From the NCBI GenBank assembly GCA_030549775.1, contig CM060180.1:28716590-28780589 (forward strand): a DNA stretch of 64,000 bases, given 5' to 3'. Position numbers and translations under genes: made by a program. The notes beneath the pieces are model-generated. The model made no database searches. It was given only the letters and a program-made list of their open reading frames with translations, and had not been told where the DNA came from. Shown here in pieces: positions 24,125-35,824 of the stretch (the stretch's first letter is position 1; every line of letters begins with the position of its first letter). The DNA is from Tamarix chinensis (lineage: Eukaryota > Streptophyta > Magnoliopsida > Caryophyllales > Tamaricaceae).

Positions 24125-25911
24125 TAAACATGTTGGTATTCATTGATCATGATCCTTTATTTATTTATTTATTTATTTTATTTTATTTTCAACCCATTAC
24201 ATTCATTACATAAACTATTTAGGTTAAATTGATGAACATATATTAAAAAAATGTCCTCATGTATGAATTGTATGTTTATTAAAATAGTCTATGTGTTTAT
24301 AAATAAAAAGTTATAAAAATTATGAAAATCGGTATATGTTCATCAAACTCGCCTAACATGTTTATAAAATTTATTAAAATGGCCTTGTGTTTAAAAATAA
24401 AGAATTATAAAATTATAAAAATGAAATTATGTTTATAAATAAGAATTATAAATTATAAAAGTAATAATGTGTACCTATATAAAATTTAGAAAATTATAAA
24501 GATAACCCCATGTTTATAACTAAAAAAATATAAATTATACAAATGATTTTTTAATATGATAATTATAAATTATAGAAATAATTCTATGTATCTAATTTTT
24601 TTTATAAAAATATTAAAAAATAATCTCATACATTAAAAAATTAAAAAATTATAAAAAAAAAATCATAGATAAATATTGTAAGGTATTTTTAAATCCATGA
24701 TATAAAAATTGCTGAAATTAGATAAATCTGAATTAAAATATTTACTAGCAAAAACAACTAAGTTTATATTTAAAGTTACTTATCAAAATTACTTATTTAT
24801 AATAATTAATTATTTTAAAAGCTTTTGGAAATAAAAGTCAACCTAAATTCGATTGTCTCCACCCAATCCAAAACAGGCCGTTATCCCATCAATCCAAACA
24901 AGTACTTATCCGTCCCAAATCCCAATTCTCTTCCGCTTCCTCTTGCCCGGAGGTCGGCGTAGAGAAATAGGCATACTGGCTGCAATTGGACCGGCGCAAC
25001 TAAAACTACCGTCCATACATTTTGTGCGGCTGTTGGTATCAGTACGAGAATGGGATTTGTGTATATATTTTAAAACAACGGAGACGCGGAAATAAAAATT
25101 GAGAGAGGTTTCTGCAGTTTCATCAGTCCTATCGGCTACAGCCGCTTGACCTTTTAAGAATGAAGTCAGTCAACAAGAACGAGTGACTTGAAGGGACACC
25201 ATAGCTCTTATGGTCCGCCATCTTTTGTGGGTGCCGTAGGCTCTATACCGAGCTCCCATTTGGTGCTTAATTATCAAATCACACACCCGTTTACACCTTT
25301 CACATGTAATTCACATGCCAGTTAAGAAAGGAATTATTTGGGTCTCTTTTTGAGTTTTCTGCCATTGGAATTTTGCTCTATAAGTTCATCCCCTCTTGCC
25401 TGTCTGGCCGCCCTTTATGGCTTTCAGTGGAGAAACAATGTTCTCTCTTACGGTGAATATTTGTCAAGATATATTCTTTTCTTTTAGATTGATTCATTGT
25501 ATCTGAACTAATATTTGATTATGTGACCTTGAATTGCAGCAGAGGCTTATTTCAACTTTTACATACGCGCCCCTTTATGCATCTGGTATATCTTCCAACA
25601 ATTGGATGGATTTTGAAATTTATTTTATCCCTGTCCTGTTGAAGTATGCTGGTGTTTATTTGTTAAATTAGTCGGTGTGCTAGATGTAACATACTAATTG
25701 TTACTAAACCTTTCTGCTTTTGTTAAATTATGTCGGTATGCTAGATGAATCCATCTTTTGTTTTGAATCATCCCATATTGCTAAACATTGTGTATTTGCA
25801 TATTACAATTTTTTCGTTGCCACTTATATTATGTAATTTCATTGCGATTACATAATGCTCGGTAGAAAGATGTCATACGGGCGGGTTATATACTCAGTCA
25901 CTGGACAATGT
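24125..25911. other. AT-rich tandem region and unassigned sequence, no gene called
   Basis: From about 24240 to 24670 a phrase like TTTATAAATAAAGAATTATA recurs with loose spacing of about 60 bp, a degenerate minisatellite. From 24850 to 25900 the base composition is more balanced and gene-like. A short frame starts MAFSGETMFSLT near 25417, ends at a good GTGAAT donor, and a TTGCAG acceptor lies near 25540. I found no recognisable domain, so this may be the 5' end of an unknown or broken gene. Confidence 0.4.
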
Positions 25912-26287
25912 TGCAGAGGTAACGTGAGGATCAACGGAGGGAGAGAGGGAGGAGCTTCCTGGGAACCTATGATGTTGCTCCAAGGAGAAGAAGGGAGGAG
26001 GAGGGGTGGCGGTTGCTGGCGTGCAGCAGGCAGGAGAGAGAGAGAGAGAGAGAGAGAGTAGGCAGGGAAGAGAGAATAGAGAGGAAAGGTAGTTAAGCAA
26101 TTAAATCCTTCGTTCTCCCTACCTGTCTTTATGCAGGAATTAGAGACCCCCTTATATAGGCTTTATAAGCCTAAGATTTCCATAAACAACATTTGCTATT
26201 ACAACTCAACTATAATACTTCCTTACTAGAATAATATTAGTAGTTAACAAAACCGCGGCTGCTGCCACAATTACAGTTGCGGCCACA
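25912..26287 (-). mobile_element. 376-bp solo LTR, probably Copia-type
   Basis: On the minus strand it begins TGTGGCCGCAAC and ends ACCTCTGCA, i.e. TG..CA. ATGT lies directly outside both ends (25908-25911 and 26288-26291), a possible 4-base remnant of a target duplication. A minus-strand TATATAA (complement of 26152-26158) and a downstream C+T/CTCTCT-rich leader fit an LTR promoter. No internal region adjoins. Superfamily is inferred from size only. Confidence 0.55.
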
Positions 26288-27085
26288 ATGTCTAGGTGTT
26301 GAAGCATCATGAACTATAAAATATTGTGTTTTGATTGTTGTTGTGTCATCTTTTATAAAGAATATCAGTCTATATTGGATTTATATCAGTAAACTTGGGT
26401 GAGTATCAGCACATATTGATTGCACTGTGTTTCTCCAATATAGTGATATTGTTCATATGTCGATCAATATTTGATTCCATGAATCCTGGAGTTGTGCTTT
26501 GACCTTTTAATTAAAATACCTATGCCTCGGGCACTATGGACCCGCCCAAGAAAGGCTAAGCCCATCGATTAGCCACCATTGCTTTTATTCGCACTCACAC
26601 TTAGAAGGCTTATCGGGCGCCTTGTGGCCATGTTATTTTATTCATTTCCAATTTAGGGCTTTGAGCATTGTGAAATTTATGAAATCACATGACATGGGAG
26701 ATGGGACCTATTGTCCATTACTAATGTATTCCCACAACCACAACGAAGCCATCCAATGTAGTGCATATGATCGAGCAATTTGTTTACATTTGTACCTTAA
26801 TCTCCTTTAATTGACATATTCCAAAACTTGGGACATGCTTTGCAACCTGGGTAGGTAAGGAAGTTAATGGGTCGCAGTGGGGTTGACAACATTGTGTGCT
26901 CGCAGAATCTTGAAGGTCATAGTAGAGTGACGTGGCTTGTAACTACATGGTCTCGCATGTAATGATATCTCATGTTCCTTAAACAATCTAGGAAGCTCTT
27001 CTTTCGTCTCTTCAAAATATATATGTCACCTTTAGCCAAAATAACCTTTTGCATTTGTGGCCTAAGGTGAAGTGTTTGTGACAAT
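26288..27085. other. unassigned sequence between solo LTR and MITE
   Basis: No open frame with recognisable similarity. Balanced base composition near 26520-26640 and 26830-26960 suggests decayed coding sequence, possibly downstream pol of the retroelement whose gag relic lies at 27610-28480 on the minus strand, but I could not align it to a domain. Confidence 0.35.
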
Positions 27086-27601
27086 TAGGGATGTTCATAT
27101 GATCTAATATTCAATGAACTAATCTAATCCAAAAAATCAAATAGCCAATCTAATAATTTTTTTGGAATAAAATAACTGACCCGATTATATATACAAATAA
27201 TATCCAATCTGATAAATTATATACATTTATGCTTATATATTCTAAAAATTAATTATTGTTGGAAAAAATATACTTTTGAATTGATATGTTTATCAAATAT
27301 TTAAATATCATTAGAAATGTAAAATAACTAATTGAATATAATATAATTTAAGATTCAAATTAAATAATAGATCATATTGGTTCGATTTATTATCTTTCGA
27401 TTAAATAATTTTTAATATGATATTTCTAATTTCTGATATGTTTGAAAATGTTGAATATTTAATGGATTATTTATGATCAAATCTAAAGTACTATATATCC
27501 GAAACTTTTTCTTAGATCTTTTGGATATTCGAAGCTTTTTATCGTATATCTGATTATCGGGTATCCGAAAAAACCGGATATTTGATTCATGAAAACCCTT
27601 A
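27086..27601. mobile_element. hAT-like MITE (516 bp)
   Basis: Ends are TAGGGATGTTCATATGATC on the left and, reverse-complemented, TAAGGGTTTTCATGAATC on the right. The flanks GTGACAAT (27078-27085) and GTAATAAT (27602-27609) match at 6 of 8 positions. The interior is AT-rich with GATATCCGAA-type words and no coding capacity. A loosely similar stretch lies near 52510-52730. Confidence 0.6.
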
Positions 27602-27609
27602 GTAATAAT

Positions 27610-28480
27610 TTAAGGATAGACCCTTCTCTCAATCTACCATCTTGGCTCTCTTGAGTTGTCTTGCATACAACGTAGGGGAGGGGTAATAGTGGAGGTTTGT
27701 GTGCTCGCATTTTGAACCAAAGTTGGTGGGGTCATCCTTATGCTTACGTTGGATGGACTTTTGCTCTTGAAGTTCTTTATATCACTCTTGAAGTTGGTGG
27801 GGTCATCCTTATGTTTACGTTGGATGGACTTTTGCTCTTAAAGTAATGATTGAAGGATAGACCCTTCTCTCAATCTACCATCTTAGCTCCCTTGAGTTTT
27901 CTCACATACAAAGTAGGGGAGGGGTAGTAGTGGAGGTTTGCGTGCTTGCGTTTTGAACTAGAGTTGGTGGGGGTCATCCTTATGGTTACGTTGGATGGAC
28001 TTTTGCTCTTGAAGTTCTTTATTCGGTTGACGAGGTAAAAAGGGTTGAATAGCTCAATATTAACTCAAAGCAAATCTACTAATTGTAATGTGAATACGTT
28101 GACTTGGTGTTTCACTTGATCAGAGGTGGCTTGGACCAAAAGTGCTTGAAATCTTCCATAGAACCAATTTAATTGAGTTTGATTAGTTCTCTCGAGGTAT
28201 TGTTCCATCAAGACTCGGGAGACCTAACCTTATGAGCATTTTGAAAGACGTCCAATATATGTCTCTGTTTTTTTATCCACATTCTAGTATCATAAGGCCT
28301 CCATTGGCCGATTCAAATGGATGAGATGTGAATACTAGCTCTAGCAGCTTTCATCTTCTTCTCTTGCAGATTACCCCCTTGGCTGCCAACACTAGTGCTT
28401 GCATTAGCATTGGCTTTGTTATTCATGACTCATAAGATTATCATTGTTTTGTTGATCAAGTTGTGGCAGCTTGTCCATAG
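27610..28480 (-). pseudogene. decayed Ty3/gypsy-type gag relic
   Basis: In minus-strand translation a stretch reads like the retrotransposon gag region that ends FQALL..V..L..DQQV..F..GL..LR.DVEL..P..L: here FQALLVQATSDQVKHQVNVF, later VNIELFNPFYLVNRI. It is followed by residues like the linker before the zinc knuckle (DGRLREGSI). Stops and frameshifts are frequent. The protein was aligned from memory, so the family is likely but not proven. Part of it is tandemly duplicated (27612-28020). Confidence 0.45.
27612..28020. repeat. 241-bp imperfect tandem duplication
   Basis: The block beginning AAGGATAGACCCTTCTCTC at 27612 recurs at 27853, 241 bp downstream, with about ten differences over the first 170 bases. 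The motif TACGTTGGATGGACTTTTGC within it is present three times, the middle one in a shorter partial copy. It lies in the gag relic. Confidence 0.85.
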
Positions 28481-29100
28481 ATGAAGGAGGAGTGATGGTT
28501 AGTTTTAATTCAGCATGACCCTTCCTAATGTGAGCTTGGTGCAATATATGCAAATTATTGATTAGGAAGACCCTTGTTCTCCACATGCCAAATAACATAA
28601 CACATATATAAGTAAATTGACTCTTTATATTTGTTTAAAATAGATTAAATAATTATTGGGTGTTTCTCTTTAAATTGAGTTGTGTAACTTTACGGTGGGT
28701 TCATTTGGTTAGACTATTTATTGAATCTGTTTCACCTTTTAGAAATACAGTGTGGAAGGAATTTGACTTATCCATGCAGTATGCATTGTATTACATTATT
28801 ATTTTAAGTATGTTAGTATAAGAAATTACGTCATTAAGTAGTTTGAAGTATTTTATCCTATTTGTTGGTGCTTTTGTGAATATTGGATATTAGGCTCACT
28901 ATTATTGAAGAACAAATGGACTTCTTATAACGCTTGTTACTTTATAATTTTTTGGGAGGTTTCTTAGCTCTATTTGATTACATTGGGTTGTTGAGAATTT
29001 ATTTTTTGGGCTTATTGGTAACTTGTCCGGGTGATCATTGCATCCCAATTTATAATGATGACAACCTAAATGATCATTGAATCCCAGTGTGTGTGTGAGT

Positions 29101-29131
<31 letters not shown>

Positions 29132-32100
29132 TAAGCATTGGAATGGTCATCTAGCTAGGGATAACTAACAATTCTACCAATTTTAAGGTGTGCATCGCAT
29201 GTGATTTAAAAACTAACAAAATAGTAGTGTAATACTAATAATAATATAAAATTGATGATGATGATAATACCCCATCTTAACTCTTTACTACTAGGTTTAA
29301 TTTACGTATATAATATAATATATAAATATAATACTAATATTAAGGACAATATGACATCAAGTTAATATCCAGTAATATTAAAATAGTTACAATAATAGTA
29401 TTAGTATTTTACCATCCAATTTTGGATACTAGATTTAATTTTCAGTAATACTAATAATTATATAATACCAGATATAATGTCATTATAATATTAATATATT
29501 ACTTGCAACAATAATATTGATACTAAAAATAAAATAAATGATACTAACATGGCACTAACATTAATATAATACTAAACCAATAAAAATGTAGTCTCAAACT
29601 CCAAATCTATAATATAATACTAACTAGACTTTTAAGAGCCAATTTTGCATACCAAATTCATTTTCAAGTTATAATATAATGCCGACAATAATAATATTGG
29701 TGCTTCAATTCTTTATAATAGAATACTAACATTAATAACAATCACCGAAGCATAAAATAACAAATGAAATTCCAAATTTAATACCCATTTTCCATTTAAT
29801 AAAAATATAAATAACCTCAATTATACCTACATGAAGCATGTTTATTTGCGACACAATTTAATCATTAATTAGGCTAAACCAAAGCTATCAATTAAACAAA
29901 TGCAAAATTAAATTGTATTAGTTTTAAGGAAAATTATGGAATAGGCAGCAGTGTGGCCGTGCGGGTCTATATGATTATTTAATGCAGTCAATACATAGAT
30001 TTCTCCCTTATTATTGTGCGCACTAAATATGACTAATTTTGTGGCTATATTCGTGCTTTGGTGGGAAACATGGGTTTGCTATGGATTTTGCTTTATATAT
30101 ATATATAGATTGGGTCCTCATAGTTCACATATCATAACTAGTGGATGTAGACTCGTTGGGACAATTAGCTAATGATTTAAATAAAATTGAATTGATTAAA
30201 AGCTCAAACAACATTCAAATTAGAAGTTTTCTTTATGAATTTTCTTTATCTTTTTTTTTTTATCAAAACAGATTAATCATAAAAGATAAACTAATGGTAA
30301 GATCCCTTGATATTATAGATAAAAGATAGATTTGTAGTAGATTTATGATAAATATCTTACCTATACCTTGATATAAAACTTATTAAGGACTACAAGTAAA
30401 TGCAAATCTATATCAATGAGTTTGAATCAAGCTTAGCAGATTTAGGGTGATCCCATACAAATAAGCTCGGTAAATTTAGGATGAGTCCATATAAATTTGA
30501 AATACTTGTAAGTTCGATCAAGAGGTAAATTCTTTATTGAAATCAACTCACAAGATTCTCTACAACAATGTTTGACGATCATCTCTCTCTCATAGTTTTG
30601 GTTGATATGATATAATATGATATGATATGGTCTTATTTGATATGATATGATATTCATTTAAAAATTTTAAAGTTATTATTATTTTAATACTATTATTATT
30701 ATTATTATCATAATTGTATGTCCAAATGCACAAGCATATGGATGTCATTATAGCAATAGAAGGTTGTATCTTTGTGAACTTTGTTATTAATTACTAATTT
30801 CCATTATTTTGGCAATTTAAACTGATCGATTGTAAGAATATTGTACTGATAAGGAAAAACGACAAAGACTTTAAAATCACTAGGAGCAAATTCAATCAGT
30901 TAATTATGAGCCTATGGTCAAACCTAAGTTACAATTCCAACATGAATCGATAAATCAATCAATGATCCGTCGGATTGCTCAATACATAGGGAATGATTAA
31001 CCTAAATTAACCTTTAGCCTTTTTCAATGACTAGTGTTGTGCTTAATCCAATCTAAGGACTTATTTTCATAGCGATAGACTGAATTAATCAATTTCTGAG
31101 AATCACTCATCTACTTTTGTGACTTGTTAATTTCTGTTCAGTTAGTAAGTTCCAGCATCAATCTTCACCTTTCAGTTCCTTGATTAACAACCTAATTAGT
31201 CAAATCAGGGACCAATTGAATTAACCCTAGTCAATTAAATACTTGTAATTGAATAACATAAATCAAGCAATTGCTAACAGCAGTTAGATCAATTTATTGA
31301 ATGAACGCCAAAATTGAACTTGATTCAATCCTAGAGTAAGATATTACTCATGCATAATGAAATTAGAAACCATAATTACAAAATAGAAAAACATGATATT
31401 AAAAGGGAAAGGAGAGTAGAATAGAAGATGAAACTACAACGTCCAAGTTCAAGTGTCGTACAAGTCTCCAAATTAAACATTTACAATGAAAATAAAAAAC
31501 TAAATTTAAGAGTTGCTAGAAGGAGGATGAAGAAGAGGGGAGAATAGAGAGGAATAAAAGAGTGGAGAGCTGATAGAGAGAGCCTCCCGGAATAACCATA
31601 AGATGTCGTTAAAAAGATTTGGAAAAGAATCATCTAAATGTAATTGTCAAAACTCACTTGAAATTGTGTGAGAAAACAAAACTTGAAAACCAACATGGTT
31701 GTTATGGAGGCAAAGACACGATATCACATTGATGCTAAACATGAATGTGTAGCACAACATGGCTAGACCGTATTCAGCTTTGTTTCTCCATTTTGCTGTT
31801 ATTTAAATAGAATTTGGTATTTTGGCCATAACAATTTGCATTTGAGTTCGAAATGAGGTGATACAACTTGTGTTTGAAAGCTAATCAAGTGAGCTACAAC
31901 TTTTATCTTTTAAGATTTTCCAAATATTGAGTGGATCATGGTCGAAATTTCGATTATATATGGTCATATATCCATTTTCTTCTAAAATCATGCATTCTTA
32001 GTCCCATTGTTGCGCCACACTTTCAATGATCATTGAATCTTTCAATTTTGGGTCAATATCTACATATAAAAGCATAAATCATAGTAGCATATTTGATATA

Positions 32101-32489
32101 AACATGAAATATACATTAAACATCCATAAATCATTTTGAAAGACACAAATATAATGCATATTTTTTGTGATTGTTAAGAATTGGTATTTTTCTTAATCTT
32201 ATTATTATCATTGTTATCATTACTATTATCATTATCATTATAATTAATTTTGTTATTTTTAATTATTACAATTTTGCTTTTCTAATATGATTAGGTCTTA
32301 TAAGTTGTGGAAAACATGCCTAAGAGATTGAATTAGTCTTTATTAATCTTGTGATAAATTTATATCTTAGTGGTTGCAGCCACTACTTTACATGAAATTA
32401 ATAAATCACTGCCAGTTAATGAACCAGGATGATTAGCATATATTATTTTGTTGTACGTTATTAGGTTTCAAACAGTCATTTATATTATA
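28481..32489. other. 4-kb AT-rich intergenic stretch, no gene seen
   Basis: Contains a (GA)n microsatellite at about 29105-29131, a region (29220-29760) of repeated short words such as AATACTAATA, and an ATATGATATG array at about 30605-30655. A more balanced stretch (30830-32160) may be decayed retroelement noncoding sequence. All open frames are short and unconvincing. Confidence 0.55.
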
Positions 32490-32758
32490 CTCCCTCCATT
32501 TCACAATAGAGAACCTATAATTTTTTTTTCATTTTTGTTTCATAATATAAGTTCTATTCTAAGTGCCAACAAACATTTATTGTTATATTTCCTAATTTAC
32601 CCTCTTTTACTTCATTCATGTATCTCATAACAGTTAAATTGTTCAAATTCTAATATGGGCATTTTAGTCAACTTGTGTACCATTTATTAAAAAAAAATTA
32701 ATACTTTTTAATATGTTTGGTAAAAAATTAAAGACCCTCTATTGTGAAACTGATGGAG
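32490..32758. mobile_element. Stowaway-like MITE upstream of FAD6
   Basis: Starts CTCCCTCCATTTCACAATAG and ends with its near reverse complement (CTATTGTGAAACTGATGGAG). TA dinucleotides flank both ends, as expected for Tc1/Mariner-related Stowaway MITEs. The element is 269 bp with an AT-rich, noncoding interior. Its right end is 165 bp before the FAD6 start codon used here. Confidence 0.88.
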
Positions 32759-32923
32759 TAATATAATAAAAAATCCTCATTGTTGCCCTGCATATCCTTC
32801 CTTCCTAATTCCAAACATCAAGAGATCAAGTAGCAATGATGTAAAACAAGTGCATTTTTTGTGGGGTTTGTAGGATTGATATTATTTAATGACATATATC
32901 ATTCTCCATCTTTTGTTGTTATA

Positions 32924-35204
32924 ATGTCAAATTTGCTTGTTGCAGGAGTATCTTCTTGTGTGAAACATTTGAACTTGGGTAGATTTAGACTCGAGCATCA
33001 AACAAGATTAATCAAAAGGAGGTCAAGGAATGTGTATGCTGTGGCAGTGCCAATTGAACCAACTACTCCCTTTTCGCCATTATACGATGCAGGATACAGA
33101 AAACAGTTAGCAGAAAGCTATGGATTTCAGCAAATTGGTGAACCACTGCCAGACAATGTTACAATGAGAGATATCATCAGCAGCCTTCCGAAGAAGGTAT
33201 CTATAAATGCTTTGATTATTTTTTTTCCTGAATTGGCAAGGGCCTTAAGTATTAACTTCTAACATGTGGTTATTCTTAGGTTTTTGAGATCGATAATGTG
33301 AAAGCGTGGAAATCAGTGTTGATAACTGTGTCCTCCTATGCATTGGGTCTTTTCTTGACTGCTAAGGCCCCCTGGTACCTTCTTCCTCTTGCTTGGGCAT
33401 GGACAGGAACTGCTGCCACAGGGGTATAATGTTGTCGAAACTGAAGCTCTGTTATTTGTTTGTGTTTTTTTTTCCATCTTCTCTTTGGATATCTCTTCAT
33501 ATGCCTATGTATTTTGATGAAATTTACTTACATCCTTGTCCTTTATTTTTATTAGTTAGATATCCCTGTTTTGATGAAATTCACTTGAATGACTGTTAAA
33601 AGTAAAGGTCAAAGGTATATGAGTGAGTTTCGTCAAAATATAGGAGTATATGGTGTGATATCCTTCTTCTCTTTCATCTATAATTCGGATTTTTCTCTTA
33701 TTTTCAGCTGTTTGTTCTGGGGCATGATTGCGCTCACAAGTCATTTTCAAGAAATAAGCTGGTGGAAGACATTGTTGGCACCGTTGCCTTTATGCCACTT
33801 ATTTATCCTTACGAGCCTTGGCGATTCAAGCATGATCAGCATCATGCAAAAACTAATATGTACTTGTGTTCTGATTTCTGAACTATATTAGTTGCTTTAA
33901 GAATGTTATATGAGCCAAAACCTCTACTCTCGCTTGCTTCATCTTCCAAGTGCTACATTGCCTCCGGTTGTATGCAATTGAAATTGTGGCAGTAGCCTGG
34001 CGTATGTCTAGGATAAGTATCAAAAGCATGTCTTGTTCATCTGTGCAGGTTGCATGAGGATACAGCATGGCACCCTCTGTGGAAAGAGGATATTGAAGCA
34101 TCCCCAAATCTGAGGAAGGCTTTGTTATATGGTTACGGCCCACTACGAACTTGGATGTCTATTGCTCACTGGTATGTTTATTATCAATCTGCGGTGAGGA
34201 ATACCATAATTAGCCATTCATAAAATTATTTGCTTATTAAATGCTGAAAGCATAATCTGTTCTTCGTGGGCAGGCTTATGTGGCATTTTGATTTGAAGAA
34301 GTTCAGAAAGCATGAGGTGAAGCGGGTTATGATAAGCCTGACGGCTGTTTTTGCATTCATTGGAATTGGGTGGCCTCTGATAATCTGCAAGGCAGGGATT
34401 GTTGGCTGGATAAAGTTGTGGTTGATGCCTTGGTTGGTCTATCATTTTTGGGTAATTTATTATGCCATCCTAGAAAGCCAAATTCCTGTAAAATACATAA
34501 TAATGTGCTCTGTCCGAATCAGTTTGGACATCGTTCGATGATTTTTGTTTCTTATTTTGCTTAGTAATATTTTTCACTTCAGATGAGTACCTTCACAATT
34601 GTTCACCATACAGCACCTCACATTCCTTTCAAGTATTCGGATGACTGGAATGCAGCACAGGCCCAACTTGGTGGAACAGTTCATTGCGACTACCCTCTCT
34701 GGTTGCATTCTCCTGTCTCTTGACACTAGCTCACCATACAGCACCTCGCAGTTTTCTAATTATATCTCCATGATTAATTGTTGTCTAATATGGTTGATTT
34801 TGATCGTTTTGATCAGGGTGGAGGTTTTATGTCATGATATTAATTGGCACATCCCTCATCATCTCTCTCCAAAAATACCAAGCTATAACCTAAGGGCTGC
34901 ACAACAGTCCCTCGATGAGAACTGGGGAATGGTAGGTTCTAATGTCCCCATTTTTAATCTTTTGCGTTGATAATTGGCATGTTTGTTTCCACCTTATGTC
35001 ATGATCTGATGATCAACATCTTGTCTTTCTGACACATGACAGTACCTGAACAAGGCGAAATGGAATTGGCGCCTTATGAAGACAATTATGACAACTTGCC
35101 ATTTATACGATAAAGATGAAAATTATGTCTCGTTTGAGAAAGTGTGTCCTGACGAATCTCAGCCAATTTCTTTCCTAAGGAAAGTGATGCCTGATTATGC
35201 TTAG
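32924..35204 (+). CDS. FAD6: plastid omega-6 fatty acid desaturase (FAD6)
   Basis: FAD6 introduces the omega-6 double bond into 16:1 and 18:1 acyl chains of plastid membrane lipids, using ferredoxin as electron donor, at the chloroplast envelope. Eight exons joined at GT..AG sites give 421 residues: 32924-33196, 33280-33423, 33708-33859, 34049-34171, 34274-34451, 34583-34701, 34817-34931 and 35043-35204. The three di-iron histidine boxes are present: HDCAH (145-149), HDQHH (181-185) and HIPHH (341-345). Hydrophobic segments lie near 100-142 and 255-300. The N-terminal ~65 residues are Arg/Ser-rich and suit a transit peptide. The ATG at 32924 is the only in-frame choice close to the conserved KQLAESYGF. 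However, a pyrimidine-rich tract ending TTGCAG just after it (to 32946) could be a splice acceptor, so a separate upstream first exon is possible. Length is slightly below the ~440 residues usual for the family. No internal stops; it appears functional. Confidence 0.95.
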
Positions 35205-35824
35205 TTATTAACAACGGTTGATTTTAACACAGTAAGTATGATGCGTATGATCCAACAATGATCAGCCGTGCTATTATGAATAAAGTGATGCATACATAAT
35301 CAGAAAAAATCTCTATTTGTATCGTTATGGAAATTTGGGGGATGGATTATTCATCTCGTGATAAATATTTATGAACAATTTCGATGAAGCCAGTGAAGAA
35401 AAATATTTATTGTTTCCCAGCCTTTTTTCTTTATTCGTATGTGTTCTTCTGTTTCCTGGAATTTGATCCTGTTTTTGAAAAATGCCTGCTCATTTGTCTT
35501 GGTGCTTGAACTTCAACGGAAAGACTGCGCTAAAACAGTGCATCAACTTACTGCTCACGGGTATGTAAAGAAAGAATTAGAAAATGCTTTTGAAGGCTGT
35601 AATTTTGCAAGGAAAAAAAAATTATATATGTATATAAATGATAGTGTCGTTGTATTGGCCAACAAGTCAGAGAAAGTACGTTAAACAGACAGACGTCTCA
35701 GTTTGCTGTCTCTTTAATCCTCTAAAATACCTAACCTGGCCACAAAATAGCTGTAGATTTTCATGTATGAGTATCTATTCAACAGAGGAAGAGAGAGAGA
35801 GAGTTGGAGCCCATGTGAATGTTC
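35205..35824. other. intergenic spacer between convergent genes
   Basis: 620 bp separate the FAD6 stop codon from the BTB gene stop codon. It must hold both 3' UTRs and poly(A) sites. AATAAA-like words occur near 35280 on the plus strand. Short frames here show no similarity. Confidence 0.7.

Noticed and set aside
24853..25095. 80-residue open frame as a gene
   Set aside because: No recognisable domain, no conserved start context and no supporting splice structure; kept only as unassigned sequence.
33883..34445. Minus-strand open frames opposite FAD6 exons
   Set aside because: Antisense shadows of FAD6; no similarity and no splice logic.
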